Of a DNA stretch of 46,354 bases, positions 1 through 10,689 are shown in pieces. Source of the stretch: Emmonsiellopsis sp. PD_33 (taxonomy: Eukaryota > Ascomycota > Eurotiomycetes > Onygenales > Ajellomycetaceae); contig JANTQF010000284.1 of the NCBI GenBank assembly GCA_032988165.1, positions 1 to 46,354 of the forward strand, read 5' to 3'. Both the position numbers and the translations under genes were made by a program. Within the stretch, counting starts at the first letter, position 1. Every line of letters starts with the position of its first letter. The notes beneath the pieces were generated by a model that was given only the letters and a program-made list of their open reading frames with translations, ran no database searches and had not been told where the DNA came from.

Positions 1-85
1 GTTCAATTGATTCAATTCGCAGAGGGTAGAGGACAACGTTGCGAGTTGGCGCGCAGGAGTTATTCTACCTATGACTAAGCAGGGA

Positions 86-189
86 GTGTGGAAATAGACC
101 TATATTTCTCAATTAGGCTTAGTGCCATGGCCATTATGTGAGAATAGACCGCTTAATTTTCCCAATTAGGACTAGCGCGAGGAAATTAT
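86..189. repeat. Imperfect tandem repeat, two 52-bp units plus a partial third
   Basis: Unit A (86-137) and unit B (138-189) are both 52 bp. Each begins GTG(T/A)G(G)AATAGACC, has a central CAATTAGG and ends in ATTAT. A third copy starts at 190 (GTGAGAATAGAC) and then diverges. No gene is visible here. The rest of 1-834 holds a (GTAT)n microsatellite at 441-458 and AT-rich DNA in which I see no coding sequence. Confidence 0.6.
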
Positions 190-834
190 GTGAGAATAGA
201 CTAAACGTGCTGTGGATTTAGCCAAACCCCTACATGACAGGGGTAGTTAGCGAGTCGGTAAAGAAGCTGGAACGAACTTAGAAATAGGTTAAGTTAGGTA
301 GGTAGTGGTTATTATATTAGGTATTTAAACGAGCAAGCCTGTAAGGATGTAATTAAGTATCCATGGAATGGATTTGGTGGGATATGCGTGTGGGGGCTAT
401 GGCATTAATCTTGAGCATTCAACGTGGGCGGGTGGGTGCTGTATGTATGTATGTATGTAATTAGTGAACTGTCTCTGGGGTTATGTATGTATGATGGGTG
501 GGCTTGGAAGGGACAAAAGGCATAGTTAACTGGTCAAATGACTTGGTGTCTTTGGAAATTTTGGATTTTCTTGGTTAGATCCCCCAGGTTAGTAACATAC
601 CCAGGTTTCATAGCAAAACTGATGTCTAAAGTGTTGATGTTATGCTTCATGATAGAGTGGAATTGACTCCTTTTGTTGCAAACTGAGCATTCATTCTGCT
701 TGAATGGTGGGTTTGACAGGAATCAGAATAGAATGAAAGGAAGGGGTTGATTAATATAAGGACCCCTTGATCTAAAGATATGAGGAAATACAATGTGTGA
801 AGTACAGTGGAAACAATGTGTCTTTGAAAAATAA

Positions 835-1099
835 TTATTCATATTGTAGCATCCCACTCTCTCCTAGTCTAGCTTCTAGACTCCTAATATAGCCCTCGGA
901 GACAGTCACATTTTGATCGCGCACTGGATATATGCATTCACGGTTGGTTGGCCGGCAGTTTCGGCATGGTTTCTCTATATGGAAAATGAGGGCAACGTTC
1001 AATGATGGGGTATTTAGAGAGCTTACCACGCGAACATTTAACTTTCTGCTTATGGCACCTGTCGCAAGCAGTGCCTCGACGAGTCTCACGGCGTTGCAT
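835..1099 (-). CDS. Very short Zn2Cys6 zinc-cluster protein (truncated transcription factor)
   Basis: Two exons (1099..1027 and 974..835) joined by a 52-bp intron (GTAAGC...ATAG) give 70 residues. The start is the ATG just upstream of the first cysteine pair; an in-frame TGA lies shortly before it. The join rebuilds a complete fungal zinc cluster: ACDRCHKQKVKC in exon 1, then CRNCRPTNREC in exon 2. A short linker and a coiled-coil-like RSLEARL segment follow. Such domains bind CGG-type DNA half sites in the nucleus. Known members are usually over 400 residues with a fungal-specific regulatory domain. Here the frame stops at 835 right after the dimerisation region, so it is either a truncated relic or a DNA-binding-only protein. 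The downstream DNA is repetitive and offers no obvious further exon. Confidence 0.6.
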
Positions 1100-1604
1100 G
1101 TTTCCTGTGCGCGAAGACCATCGTCATTGCTGTATCGCTGTCCGGACAATCATCCCGAAGTTGTAAGTGGAGGCGGTTTGCCGATTGCAATGCCGATCCC
1201 GAGGACCCGAGCCGATTGGCTCGATATGTCTTGGCAGCACGTGATTTACATATCCCCGGGCCGGCCCAGGGGCCTCCCCCCCCCTTTTTCCCTAGGCCGT
1301 CCTTGTCCAATGAATCTCTTGCTAGACATTGTTGAAAATGTTTAGTAGACATTGAATACAGCTCACCTTTTAAACTTTTTCGTAATAAACAGGGCCAATT
1401 CCTCTTCCTCAGGCTGGATATTTGAGGGTAGTTTTCAATCCCAAGCGCAGAAAACACTTTCATTACTCCTGGTTGAGGGGCGCGGTCAAATAATACATCG
1501 GAATTAACCGCATCAGTGGCACATTCCAAGAATTCTAGGGCGAGGATGTGCCCGCATATATCATTTCTCTCTGCAGGTTGTTGACCATGATGCTGCGGAT
1601 TCAT
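1086..1604 (-). CDS. Unrecognised ORF, weak candidate exon
   Basis: A 172-codon frame whose first about 100 residues have plausible composition (for example ICGHILALEFLECATDA). The second half is glycine- and serine-rich and lower in quality. It overlaps the first exon of the zinc-cluster gene in another frame, so at most the upstream half (about 1300-1604) could be a real exon. I recognise no family. It may be the 3' end of a decayed gene or chance. The remaining 1605-1916 holds no gene I can see. Confidence 0.2.
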   Translation of the reverse strand: MNPQHHGQQPAERNDICGHILALEFLECATDAVNSDVLFDRAPQPGVMKVFSALGIENYPQISSLRKRNWPCLLRKSLKGELYSMSTKHFQQCLARDSLDKDGLGKKGGGGPWAGPGICKSRAAKTYRANRLGSSGSALQSANRLHLQLRDDCPDSDTAMTMVFAHRKHATP

Positions 1605-1916
1605 AACGGCTAAAAACCGCTATTAAGGTATTAAGGTTTCTGGTAGCGCGGGATGCCGTCCACGTTCCCGACCCGTTAGCGCTCACCAAAGACGGCTCAG
1701 GACGGCGCGGCTTAATCCCCTTTAACAATCCTCAGACTTGGAAAATTATGCCGGTAGATGAGAAGGGGTCTGTATTATGGCTGTTGCTATTTTGGAGAGT
1801 AGAAAGATCATATGGAACAGCGTCTCAAGTTACTGGCAACGATTCCCGCCTCGTTCGACCAACTCAAGCCACCAATGGTTCAGCAAATGGACATATTGCG
1901 CGGGTTGTGCACTCAA

Positions 1917-2739
1917 TTAAAGCCCCTCAGCGGCTTTTAGGATGACCTCGGTGACCTTTTCTGGCATGCTGAGCATGGGAGAATGCCCAGAGTCGAAAGT
2001 TTCCGTACTCACAAGCCCCTCGCCTAGAGCAGCAACCATCGCCTTTTGGGTTGCAAGCGGTATTGCTCTGTCTTTTGTGCACAAGATGTACGTTGCTGAC
2101 ACATGTTTGTAACCAGCGTAGGTTAAGGGGGTTGCGTAAATAGATCGAGAATGGGGGAGCAGCTTAGCAGCAAACTCAGCTGCCTGAGATGGAGGAGAGT
2201 CGTGGTAAAGTATATCCTGAGCTCCGATGGTCTTCGAGCAATTGTCCTACTCCATCAGGTCATCAGCGTGAATTGGTCAATATATCACGAACTATACTAC
2301 TACGATGTCAACTCACCTCAAATACCATCCAATCTGGTATTGCACCCCCTTCGAAGCTCGCAAACGCTTCTCCCAGCGTTTTGCCCTCGGGCACAATCAA
2401 ACCTGAGATATAAATCAGGGCTAGAACCCCTCCTGGCTTCCCCAGCGCCAGCCTATCCCTTTTCGCAAGCCCCTCTGCACTCAGCGTCCCCGGGAAGGCT
2501 CCATAAGAATGCATCACTAGGACGACGTCCTTTCCAGCGTCAACTAACGTGCGAGTCGTTTCTTGGATGTGAGCTGCATCATCTATTGGTGTTCCTGAAA
2601 GATTTTGACCAACTGTGGGAAGATGAAGGGCATGTGTTTCATATTCTAATTCTTTCAGAAGCCCTCTGACATCATCGTAGTAATCAGGGCTATGCCAGCC
2701 ACCTGGAATGAAGACGATACTCGGGTTTCCAGCTGACAT
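1917..2739 (-). CDS. Alpha/beta-hydrolase fold protein
   Basis: Exons 2739..2317 and 2246..1917, separated by a 70-bp intron (GTGAGT...GTAG), encode 250 residues. This is full length for the single-domain AB_hydrolase_1 type. The oxyanion region reads FIPGGWHSP near residue 10. The nucleophile elbow is VMHSYGA with Ser78; the usual first Gly of GxSxG is replaced by Met, as seen in relatives of hydroxynitrile-lyase and pyrethroid-hydrolase type. Asp200 (CTKDRAIP) and His229 (DSGHSPML) complete the likely triad. No signal peptide is seen, so it is probably cytosolic. The natural substrate cannot be told; esterase or lactonase activity is inference. A TATA box lies about 110 bp upstream. Confidence 0.85.
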
Positions 2740-2846
2740 TTTGGGTACGCGTGTCAGGATGCTAAAAGAGGAAAAGTGGATTATTTATGGCTCTGAACTG
2801 AAGAAGGGAGAGAACAATACTAGGCGAAGAACACGCGGGAGGAGGT

Positions 2847-2856
2847 CCTTTTATAG
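2847..2856 (-). promoter_or_regulatory. TATA box of the hydrolase gene
   Basis: On the minus strand this reads CTATAAAAGG, a near-perfect TATA element about 110 bp before the hydrolase ATG at 2739. That is a normal distance for a fungal core promoter. Function is inferred from sequence and position only. Confidence 0.5.
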
Positions 2857-3153
2857 GGCAGTTGTCGATAGTAGTTTAGTTACAGTTAACCCATGCAGAA
2901 CATTGGCTACCAAGACACTAAAGCACCAACTTGCATAGTTAGCTAACTGCCAACACACAGCGCGGATTTCCTCCACCCGAATTCCTTCTCCGGGCCTGCC
3001 TTAAGTTACGAAATCCTAAATTCCAACTGTTTCCGACTCATGGCGGCTGCGGATATGTTTGTTTTTTTAAGTGAGATCGATCACTGTTCCTGCGTTGGAC
3101 AATTGGGATGACTTTATAGTGGCATCAAATCAGCGTCTATCTTCGGGTCAAAC

Positions 3154-3339
3154 GTGGGGTGTTTCCTCCAATTCCTTCCTCCCGGGATAGACCACACCAA
3201 AGATACAATGAGGGCGGTGATTATTCTCGTGATCATCGCAACTCTGGACGTTATATTGCGGGGTTGGCCAAGGTTACCATACAAAATCTCCTTCGGATGG
3301 GATGATTGCCTCATTTCTTTGTCTTTAGTAAGGATTTGA
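3154..3339 (+). pseudogene. Fragment of a SAT4/rhodopsin-like fungal membrane protein
   Basis: The plus-strand frame contains a hydrophobic helix (MRAVIILVIIATLDVILRG) followed by ISFGWDDCLISLSLV. This matches the start of the fungal rhodopsin/SAT4 integral membrane family: first helix, an R...R...K.S.GWDD loop, then the start of helix 2. The frame stops at 3339. The next segments (3340-3700) do not give the expected third helix or GxGxH loop in any frame. I therefore read it as a truncated relic rather than an expressed gene. The rest of 2857-4206 shows no other gene. Confidence 0.35.
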
Positions 3340-4206
3340 CCAGGAATGGGAAACTTTGCCATCTTCATGGCAGAAAGAAACCATATGAACCCATATGCTG
3401 CGGCGGATATGGGTTTCATCTCACGAATATTTCGTTGAGGTGTAGGAATGGGCATCCGTCCACATCACCGGAGACGGAAGATTTTAGGACCAATATAAAC
3501 ATCCAAGGATTTTGTGGATGCAAAACTCCCTACGATACATGCATAAAGCGATATCGTTGGGCTGTCCGGAAAATGATAGTAATTTGCGGACCTTCTGCTT
3601 TACGCGCATGTTGGAGTATGGACGCCTTGTGCAGCGTGAAAAAGGTGGCGAGACTCTGTGGGCGGGAGTCGTAAGATTGTAAGCCTAAGTAGACCGATTG
3701 CTAATAAATATATGGATAATTTTCCATAACTAGTATCAGTGCCATCTCCTTCGAAGCTGAACTTGGTGATGGGTTGGAAATGGCTAGGTGGTTCGAGGGT
3801 AGATAACCATATGGGGAAATTAAGAAGCACAAGTTGGTCATTTAACCGCAAGCAGGCGGAGAAATATGAAGCTATCCTGAGACGCCTCTTATAAATGAAA
3901 GCAAAGCGCACCGCGAAGAAGTTCAAGTTGTATTGAAGATGAGGTTGAAGTTGGTGCAGAGTGCGGCTCGAGAGTTGCCAAGCCCGATATGGCGCTAACC
4001 CCAAACAGGCAATCCTCATCATCGCCGACAGCTTACCTCCAACTCCATCGACGACGATATCAACATCACTTCAACCACCGCCTCTCCAAACAGCCACCAC
4101 CAGCCTGTATAGATCCGACCACCTCGGGAACTGGTTGGGATCTGCTATTCAACGCCTTGTTTTCCGTTCTCCTTGAGGTCCTGCTGTCAAGCAGCCACAT
4201 TACAGC

Positions 4207-5615
4207 ATGAGGCCCCTCCTCTCCCTCCTGTCGCTCTCGCTCTCCGCGGCCGCCGGCGTATCGGCTTACGATGCGAGAGCTTACACATTCGAGTCCCGGC
4301 AGTCAGATACAGCACCCGTCAATCGAATAGTAGCTCCGCAAACGGCACGGCTCATATTAGCCAACAGACTAGGGCTCTCAGAAGGCACAACGTTAGGCGC
4401 AGTCGATGAGAAGGCCATTCAAAATCTAAATATATTCGGGGGCAAACAGACTGCCATTTTTGGGGATTTAAATTCAGAAGATGATCTAGCAAAGATGCTG
4501 CTTGTGTGGGAGGGTGTTGATGTTCCAGATCGTATGTTGCAAAGCGCGATTCCAAAGCACCGTGCAACTGGTTTCTAATACATGGATTCAGTTGCTTCTA
4601 CCTCAAAATACTCTGCGGATTCGTTCTCGATTCCTAATTCTCCAGCCGACCTCGTCGACACCTCCTATATTCACAACCTTATCTCCCAATCTTCCGCCAC
4701 GCGTCCAGCCTCAAAGCTGTGTCGGTATGCTTTTGATGTAGACGGTGGATTCCGGGCGTCATTGATTCTGGTATGAGTTCTCGATACGGGACTATCATCC
4801 ACATAGAACCAGAATAGACTGACGCAGTATATATCTAGTATGCGGATGAATGTCCTTCAAAAGACGCGCTCCTTCCTGCGGCCGGTTCGTTTGGTGAAGG
4901 TGCTTTTCTCAAGTTCCTATCCCAGGGCACCAAGGCCATGGGAGGACCCGCTGCGATTCTAAGAATTTCATCTGAGGTGCGCGAAGGAAGCTCCGGAGGA
5001 GTCGAATACCATAGCTCGAGTTATTAACATTCTCTTTTCCAGACAAACACTCCCGCCGTACGAAAGACTGTGCTCTCAACCCTCGCCGCCCTCAGTAAAC
5101 TCGTAAAGGACGCAAACCAAGAATCCACAATGATCTTCGCGGGCTCCGGCCCCTCCGAGAACACCCTTACCCGCCGCACATTCGACGAACCCGAGCCCCT
5201 GCAAGTCAAAGCCGACCAGACCGCCCAACGCGCAGCCAAATTCCCCTCCACTCTCATGCCCGTCTGTTACGCGGACGAATCAGCCTGCTCAGAAGCAACG
5301 CAAAACTGCTCCGGCCACGGATCGTGTTACCGCAAATACGGCGCCAAGGACGGCTCCAGCATGGGTGACTGCTACGCTTGCAAATGCAAATCGACGGTTG
5401 TGCGGACGAACAAGGACGGAAGCGTCAAGACTGTACAGTGGGGCGGTGCGGCGTGCCAGAAGAAGGATGTCAGTATTCCGTTCTTCATGATTGCGGGCCT
5501 GACGATCTTGCTGGTCATGGCTATCGGGGGTGGTATTAGCATGTTGTTCAGTGTCGGGATGGAGGAGCTGCCCAGCGTTATTGGGGCTGGCGTTACGGCG
5601 CCGAGGCAGAAGTGA
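4207..5615 (+). CDS. Vps3844/DUF3844-type ER-Golgi type I membrane protein
   Basis: Four exons (4207..4531, 4592..4770, 4839..4976, 5043..5615) keep phase throughout and give 404 residues. The N-terminus is a signal peptide (about residues 1-20, cleavage near VSA-YD). The luminal middle part carries a YADECPS stretch. The C-terminal third has the conserved cysteine-rich DUF3844 block (CYADESACS, NCSGHGSC, CYACKC and a late Cys). One transmembrane helix follows (FFMIAGLTILLVMAIGGGI), then a short tail ending in PRQK. The family includes the yeast Psg1-type protein linked to plasma-membrane ATPase maturation in the secretory pathway; that role here is inferred from family. It is convergent with the laccase gene. 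The 535 bp between them hold only 3' UTR-like T-rich DNA. Confidence 0.8.
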
Positions 5616-6150
5616 GAGGGGGCATTTTCATTTGAGTGGTATTCTTTTTTGTTATAATATTGTTTCTATATCATTGGCGTGCGGGTATTTGCCAAGTTTA
5701 CTATTTTCCCTCTTTCTCTTTTGTTCCATGTCCGTCCGTTAGTTGATTTTCGTTGCATCTGCTATACTGTGCCTTACTTTTATCAACTTTGGGATTTCTT
5801 ATGATAGGATGTCATTTTGGTCGCTACTCCTTTCTGTGCCTTCTTACCTTTGGTTTGGATTCTTGTAGTATACATACGTACTTACATGCCTGGGGTGGTA
5901 CCTTGTTAGTGCTCAATATCAAACACATATACCATGATGTCGTGGTTTTATTATATATATCAGCAGAAATATCCCACTCGAACAGCTTAGGTAACCAGGA
6001 AACCAAACCATTTACATAACGGGAAAGAATCTAGAACGTCCTACCCAAATCATCCCATTCAAAACCAAGAAATAAAATATCTCTATTTTATACATCCAGA
6101 AAAAAAAGAAGTTGAGTATACACATCCTAATCACATCCCCCCCACCCCCC

Positions 6151-8215
6151 CTAAATCCCCGAATCATTCTGCTTATAAACACTATCCGGATACCACTCAT
6201 TCCACCTCTTACACGTCCTCTCAAACTGCTCCCTACTCTCCTCCCCCACCAGCTCCACAATCTCCCCCTCACGCTCGACAAACTGCATCGCCATGCTCTG
6301 ACTCGCATGCCACGCGATATGGCAATGCATCAGCCAGCTGCCCGGGTTGTCCGTCTCGAAGGCGATGACGATGTAGCCCGTGCCGGGCATCGTGGCCGTG
6401 TCGCGTCGTGGCGGGTTACGCCGGTTCACGGGCACGGTGGCCTTGGTGAAGACGCCCTTGCCCTGGGCGAGGATGGAGAAGTCGTGCCCGTGTAGGTGGA
6501 AGGGGTGGTAGGCGTTGACGATGGCGAGGTCTTGGATTACCCAGTAGGTCCACTGTTGGGGGGTTAGAGGAGGGGGTTGTTAATGGGTGGGGGGATTTGG
6601 GGAGGAGGGGAATACCTTATCCGTGCTGGTTAACTTATGTATAGCGTAGTTATCGGGATACTCGGAGTCGTTGTTATAGACGAACTTATTCGTCGGCTGG
6701 CCCCAATCGAGCATGAGATGCTTGGTATTAATCGCCCAATGGAAGACTAGATCCCACTCGTAGAACCACCCGATCTTCAACGTCTCCTGCTGCTCCGCCT
6801 CGCCAACATTCTTCTGCACGTACGGGACTAGATTGTCATATGGCTCGTCGGCGCATTCGTTCGGGATGTCCGCCCACCGCTCCGTCGTCGGGTCGGCAGT
6901 TGTATCAGCCCCCTCGTACCGGATGATTCCGTTGATGTCGTTATTATCGACCGTTAGCTGGTTGCAGCCGGTGACGTAGATGGCGCGCATCCAGTAGTTG
7001 TCCACGGCCTGGTTAGCCTCGACGATGACGTCGTAGCGCTGGCCGGGTGCTAGGACTATGCTTTCGGCCTCGTAGGGGACGATAGGCACAAAATCGGCGG
7101 CGATGACGGTGAGTTTGTGGCCGTCGATGGAGAAGCGCATCCAACCGTCGACTTGCGAGTCGATGACGCGGATGCGGTGTTTCTTGCCGGGGACGAAGGT
7201 GGTTTCGGACCGCTTGCCGCTGTCAGTGCAATTGGGGTCTTCCTCCTTGTCGCAGGGGAACACGTTGGTGCCGTTGATCAGCCCGTTCTCCGCAACGGCA
7301 TTGGGCCGCAGCGGGATGCCGCCGTTCTTGTTGTGCCGTTCCCAGAGGACCCAGGAGGTTTCATGGAACCATTCGGTGATATGGATAGGGCCTAAATCGA
7401 TGTCGTAGTTTGCGGTTGCGGGGCCGTGGATGACCAGGGGACCGTACAGGCCGTCGCCGAGCTGGGCGCTGAAGTGCGAATGGTACCACGAGGTGCCGTA
7501 TTGGGTTGCTTGGAATTTATACGTGTAGGTCTCGCCGGGGGCAATGGCGCATTGGGTAACTCCAGGGACGCCTGAGAAAGGTGTTAGCAGGCTGACGATG
7601 GGATGGCTTGGTAAAGTTAGGGGCGGGAACCGCACCGTCCTGATCGTTGGAGTTGAGCTGGCGGATACCGTGCCAATGGACTGCGGTGCTATATCAAACC
7701 AAATCGCATACTCAGCACAGCCCAGCATATCATGCATACTAGTAGCTTGCACACCACCTACCCATTATGTTCCATATCATTCTTCACATGGATAATAAGT
7801 GTGTCTCCCCAATTCGCCTCAATGAGGGGCCCGGGATAGGTGCCATTGAACGCGAGCACCTCACGCTCAACCCCGTCGGGAGCAAGGGTGACGTTTTGCG
7901 CGGAAAGCCAGTACTAGATCAACAGAATGTATAAGCCCCTGGAACCTGCTACTCCTCATCCTAAAGAGAGCTACGGGTCCCTTCTCATACCTCCTTAACC
8001 TCCCCGGTCTCCGGCCATTTGTGCATATAGTCCGTTGCGATATTATATTCTCCCCAGCAGCCCCGCGACGTCGGAGAATGTTCGCATGATGCCGCGCGCT
8101 CGGCGATGGGAGCGCCAAAGATAGGGTCACCAAGGGCAGCAGGTGTGGCGTGGATTGCAGTCGTCGACAGCAGAGTCTGTAGAAGGAACAGAGCCTTCTT
8201 CTTAAATAGCGACAT
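6151..8215 (-). CDS. Secreted ascomycete laccase (multicopper oxidase)
   Basis: Five exons (8215..7991, 7913..7762, 7688..7636, 7571..6616, 6552..6151) join in phase to 595 residues. A signal peptide ends near residue 24. All four copper signatures are present: HWHG at 130-133, WYHSH at 172-176, HPFHLHGH at 478-485 and HCHIAWH at 538-544. Cys539 is the type-1 ligand. The axial position ten residues later is Met549. Laccases couple four one-electron oxidations of phenols to reduction of oxygen to water. The protein ends in DSGI, the C-terminal plug typical of processed ascomycete laccases. The exon-3 donor is GTGCGG; this join restores the expected DGVPGVTQC. Roles in pigment formation or phenolic breakdown are inference. 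Confidence 0.93.
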
Positions 8216-10689
8216 CTCGAAAAGGAGCGCGCGAGATATGGATGGTTAGGAATAAAGAATAAATAGATAAAAGAGTAATTGATGGATAGGCGCGCACGGC
8301 ACCATTCCAATGAAGAACTAGAATACAAGTCCAAAAGAATGTGATCTACCGAGTAGAAGCGGTAGAAAGCAGTTTTGCCAAACGAATGACTGGAGCGAGT
8401 GGTGATATTCGCCACCTGCCTGCTCCTCTCAAAGCATTCAAGATCCCAGGACCTCTCTTTTTATAAGCTTTTCTTTCAGACAAGACCCTCCTGGGCCTAC
8501 CCCAGTCCCGCGGCTGCTCGGCCTATATATAGGAGCCTCCAAAGAAACCCACCGATAGGGCCATTCTGCCAAACTTTTCATTAGAGGCCCCACCGCCGAA
8601 GCCGCCTCCCTCAAGCTCCAGAAAGCGATGAAACAAGCCTATCATCTCGAGCCTTTCGCAACAGCTCGTCAATGTTCATTTTATTTTGCCGCTTGTTCAT
8701 CGGGGACTTCAGCGTGGCGTGAGCCACCACCTCGGCCCGTACTAGCCAGGCGCGGGGGGGGAGCTGATCACGAGTTCTCAAGCTCGGCCAGACAAACTCG
8801 TATGGTATCTCGACGGGTTCATCGAAGGCGGAGTTCGTCAATATATTCTTATGTGGGATCTCATCGTGCAATCAACTTCGAAAGACACTGTGGTTTTGAC
8901 AATCTTTTTCCATAGAGCTGTGTCGACGCGGCCACAATCACAGTAACTTGAATCAAAACAGCCAACCAGCCAGCCAGCCAGCCAGTAGTCAATTCCTCTC
9001 TTCATGGTCGTAAAAAGATTGCATCGCCGCTGCTACCAGCTAGCCCGCCCCATCATCATCCCATTGAAGCCATCGTTCGCGTTCAACAAAGCGGATGCAA
9101 ACCGGTCCATGAGCGAGATAGCGCGTATCGTATGGACGGCTTCTGGCGCTGTCGAGTTTTAACCGTCTTACTTTATGAAAAGAAGCGGGGGCGGCTAACT
9201 AACAATTAGTTAGGCCAGTTTATAAATTGTGGGTAACTTGCATCGCTATTGTATGGAGTTTGGCGAACGAAATCGGCTTAGCATGAAGCTTTTTGGTTAC
9301 AGAAACTAGTTAGGGCCCTTGACGCGGCACGGCACGGAACGGCACAGCATCATCATGACATGCCATGATGACCGGAAGGCATTCAAGGCAAGGCAAGGAA
9401 GGGGGTGTAAGTCGGGTGTGCGGGCATATGGCTCAAGACGATGCCGTGCGGATCGGGTCCAGGGTGCTGGCTGCCAGTAAATGATGGATGGAGAGAGAGA
9501 GGGGGGGGGGGGCAATTGCCGCTGTGGATGGAACCCAAGGGAGCCCACAATCCCAGGGATTTGTGCAGCATCGATTCTGCCCACAAAACAGGAGGATTGT
9601 GGACGCTGTCTGGTCTGTCTGTTAGTGATGTCGGTCATGTAGTTAGTGAGACGCCGTCGATGTCGTCGAGGTTGAAACTTGGGGGGAGGTCAGGAGGCGG
9701 CGCTAGGCCTGATTCCGCCTAGTACGGATGGTGCGGGTGTCGGAGGAACTGGCGGGCCGATTATAGGGGCTGAAGGAGGGGAGCAGATGGATAGAGAGAG
9801 GATACACAGGGTGCGATATGTATGTGAATATTTACTAGATACTCTTATGATGTATTAGGGCATCTTGACAGCAGAGGGAAAAAAGTTCTAATCAATCTCG
9901 ATTCAAACTCGGCTCGGTCTGTAGGTATATGGCATAGCAGATGTGAGGATTGAATGCAGGATAACGTGATGGTCATGGTAATGACGACGATGTGCGTAGA
10001 TAATGTCGGCTGGTACATGTAAGGTAATTGAAATAGACAGGGGGGTAGAATATCAAATAATTTCCTTCCTGCGCATTGCCTGCCTGCCTCACGCAGCCTG
10101 ATCCTCCCTCTCTCTCCCTCAACCCACCCCATATCCGCTCGCGTCACGGAAAAAAGACAAAGGAAAAAAAAAAAAATATTCCTCGCAAAAACCAAATGCA
10201 AAAAAACACCCGGTTCAGTTCAATGAACCAAACCCCCAATGTTAAAATAACCTAGATCCAAACCGGGGACCGAACCAACCGCACAATTCCATGGAAAGTA
10301 ACGCCAAACGCAAGCAAACGAGCAACGGAATGGAAGGAAGGAGACGAGAGTGTTCGAGAATATTCGGTTAGCAGGATGGCGAATCCGATGTTCGTACGGG
10401 AAGTGTAGAGGAGTAGTTGGCGCGAATATGTAGAACAAATATAATATGGTGGTGGCGAGGATAAGCCTGATCATGGTATATGTCCATAATTTAGGTACAA
10501 TACGCATCGTTGAGATACAATAGGATGTGTCGAATCAGCTAACTGTGTATAGCATCGAGCCATTGTGGTCGTGATACTGGCGACTCAGCACCAATCCATG
10601 ATATTTACGGGATATGACGGAGTGCATAGGCGGTAAAGGACTATGTTCAAGAATGACCTAGTTCTGATAGTCCAGCCAGGAAGGGGAGA
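8216..10689. other. Long intergenic region without a supported gene
   Basis: This 2.47-kb stretch lies between the laccase start and the RING-gene stop. It holds the laccase promoter, with a TATATATA motif near 8524. Simple repeats include (CCAG)5 at 8966-8985 and (GA)5 running into a 12-G tract at 9491-9512. The right end is AT-rich, likely RING-gene 3' UTR. Short frames exist on both strands (for example ATG 9004 to stop 9162, 52 codons), but none shows a recognisable domain or a convincing start. Confidence 0.6.

Noticed and set aside
9004..9162. 52-codon plus-strand small ORF upstream of the laccase
   Set aside because: Starts with ATG and is basic, but no domain, conservation or expression evidence is available; chance is likely in a 2.4-kb gap.
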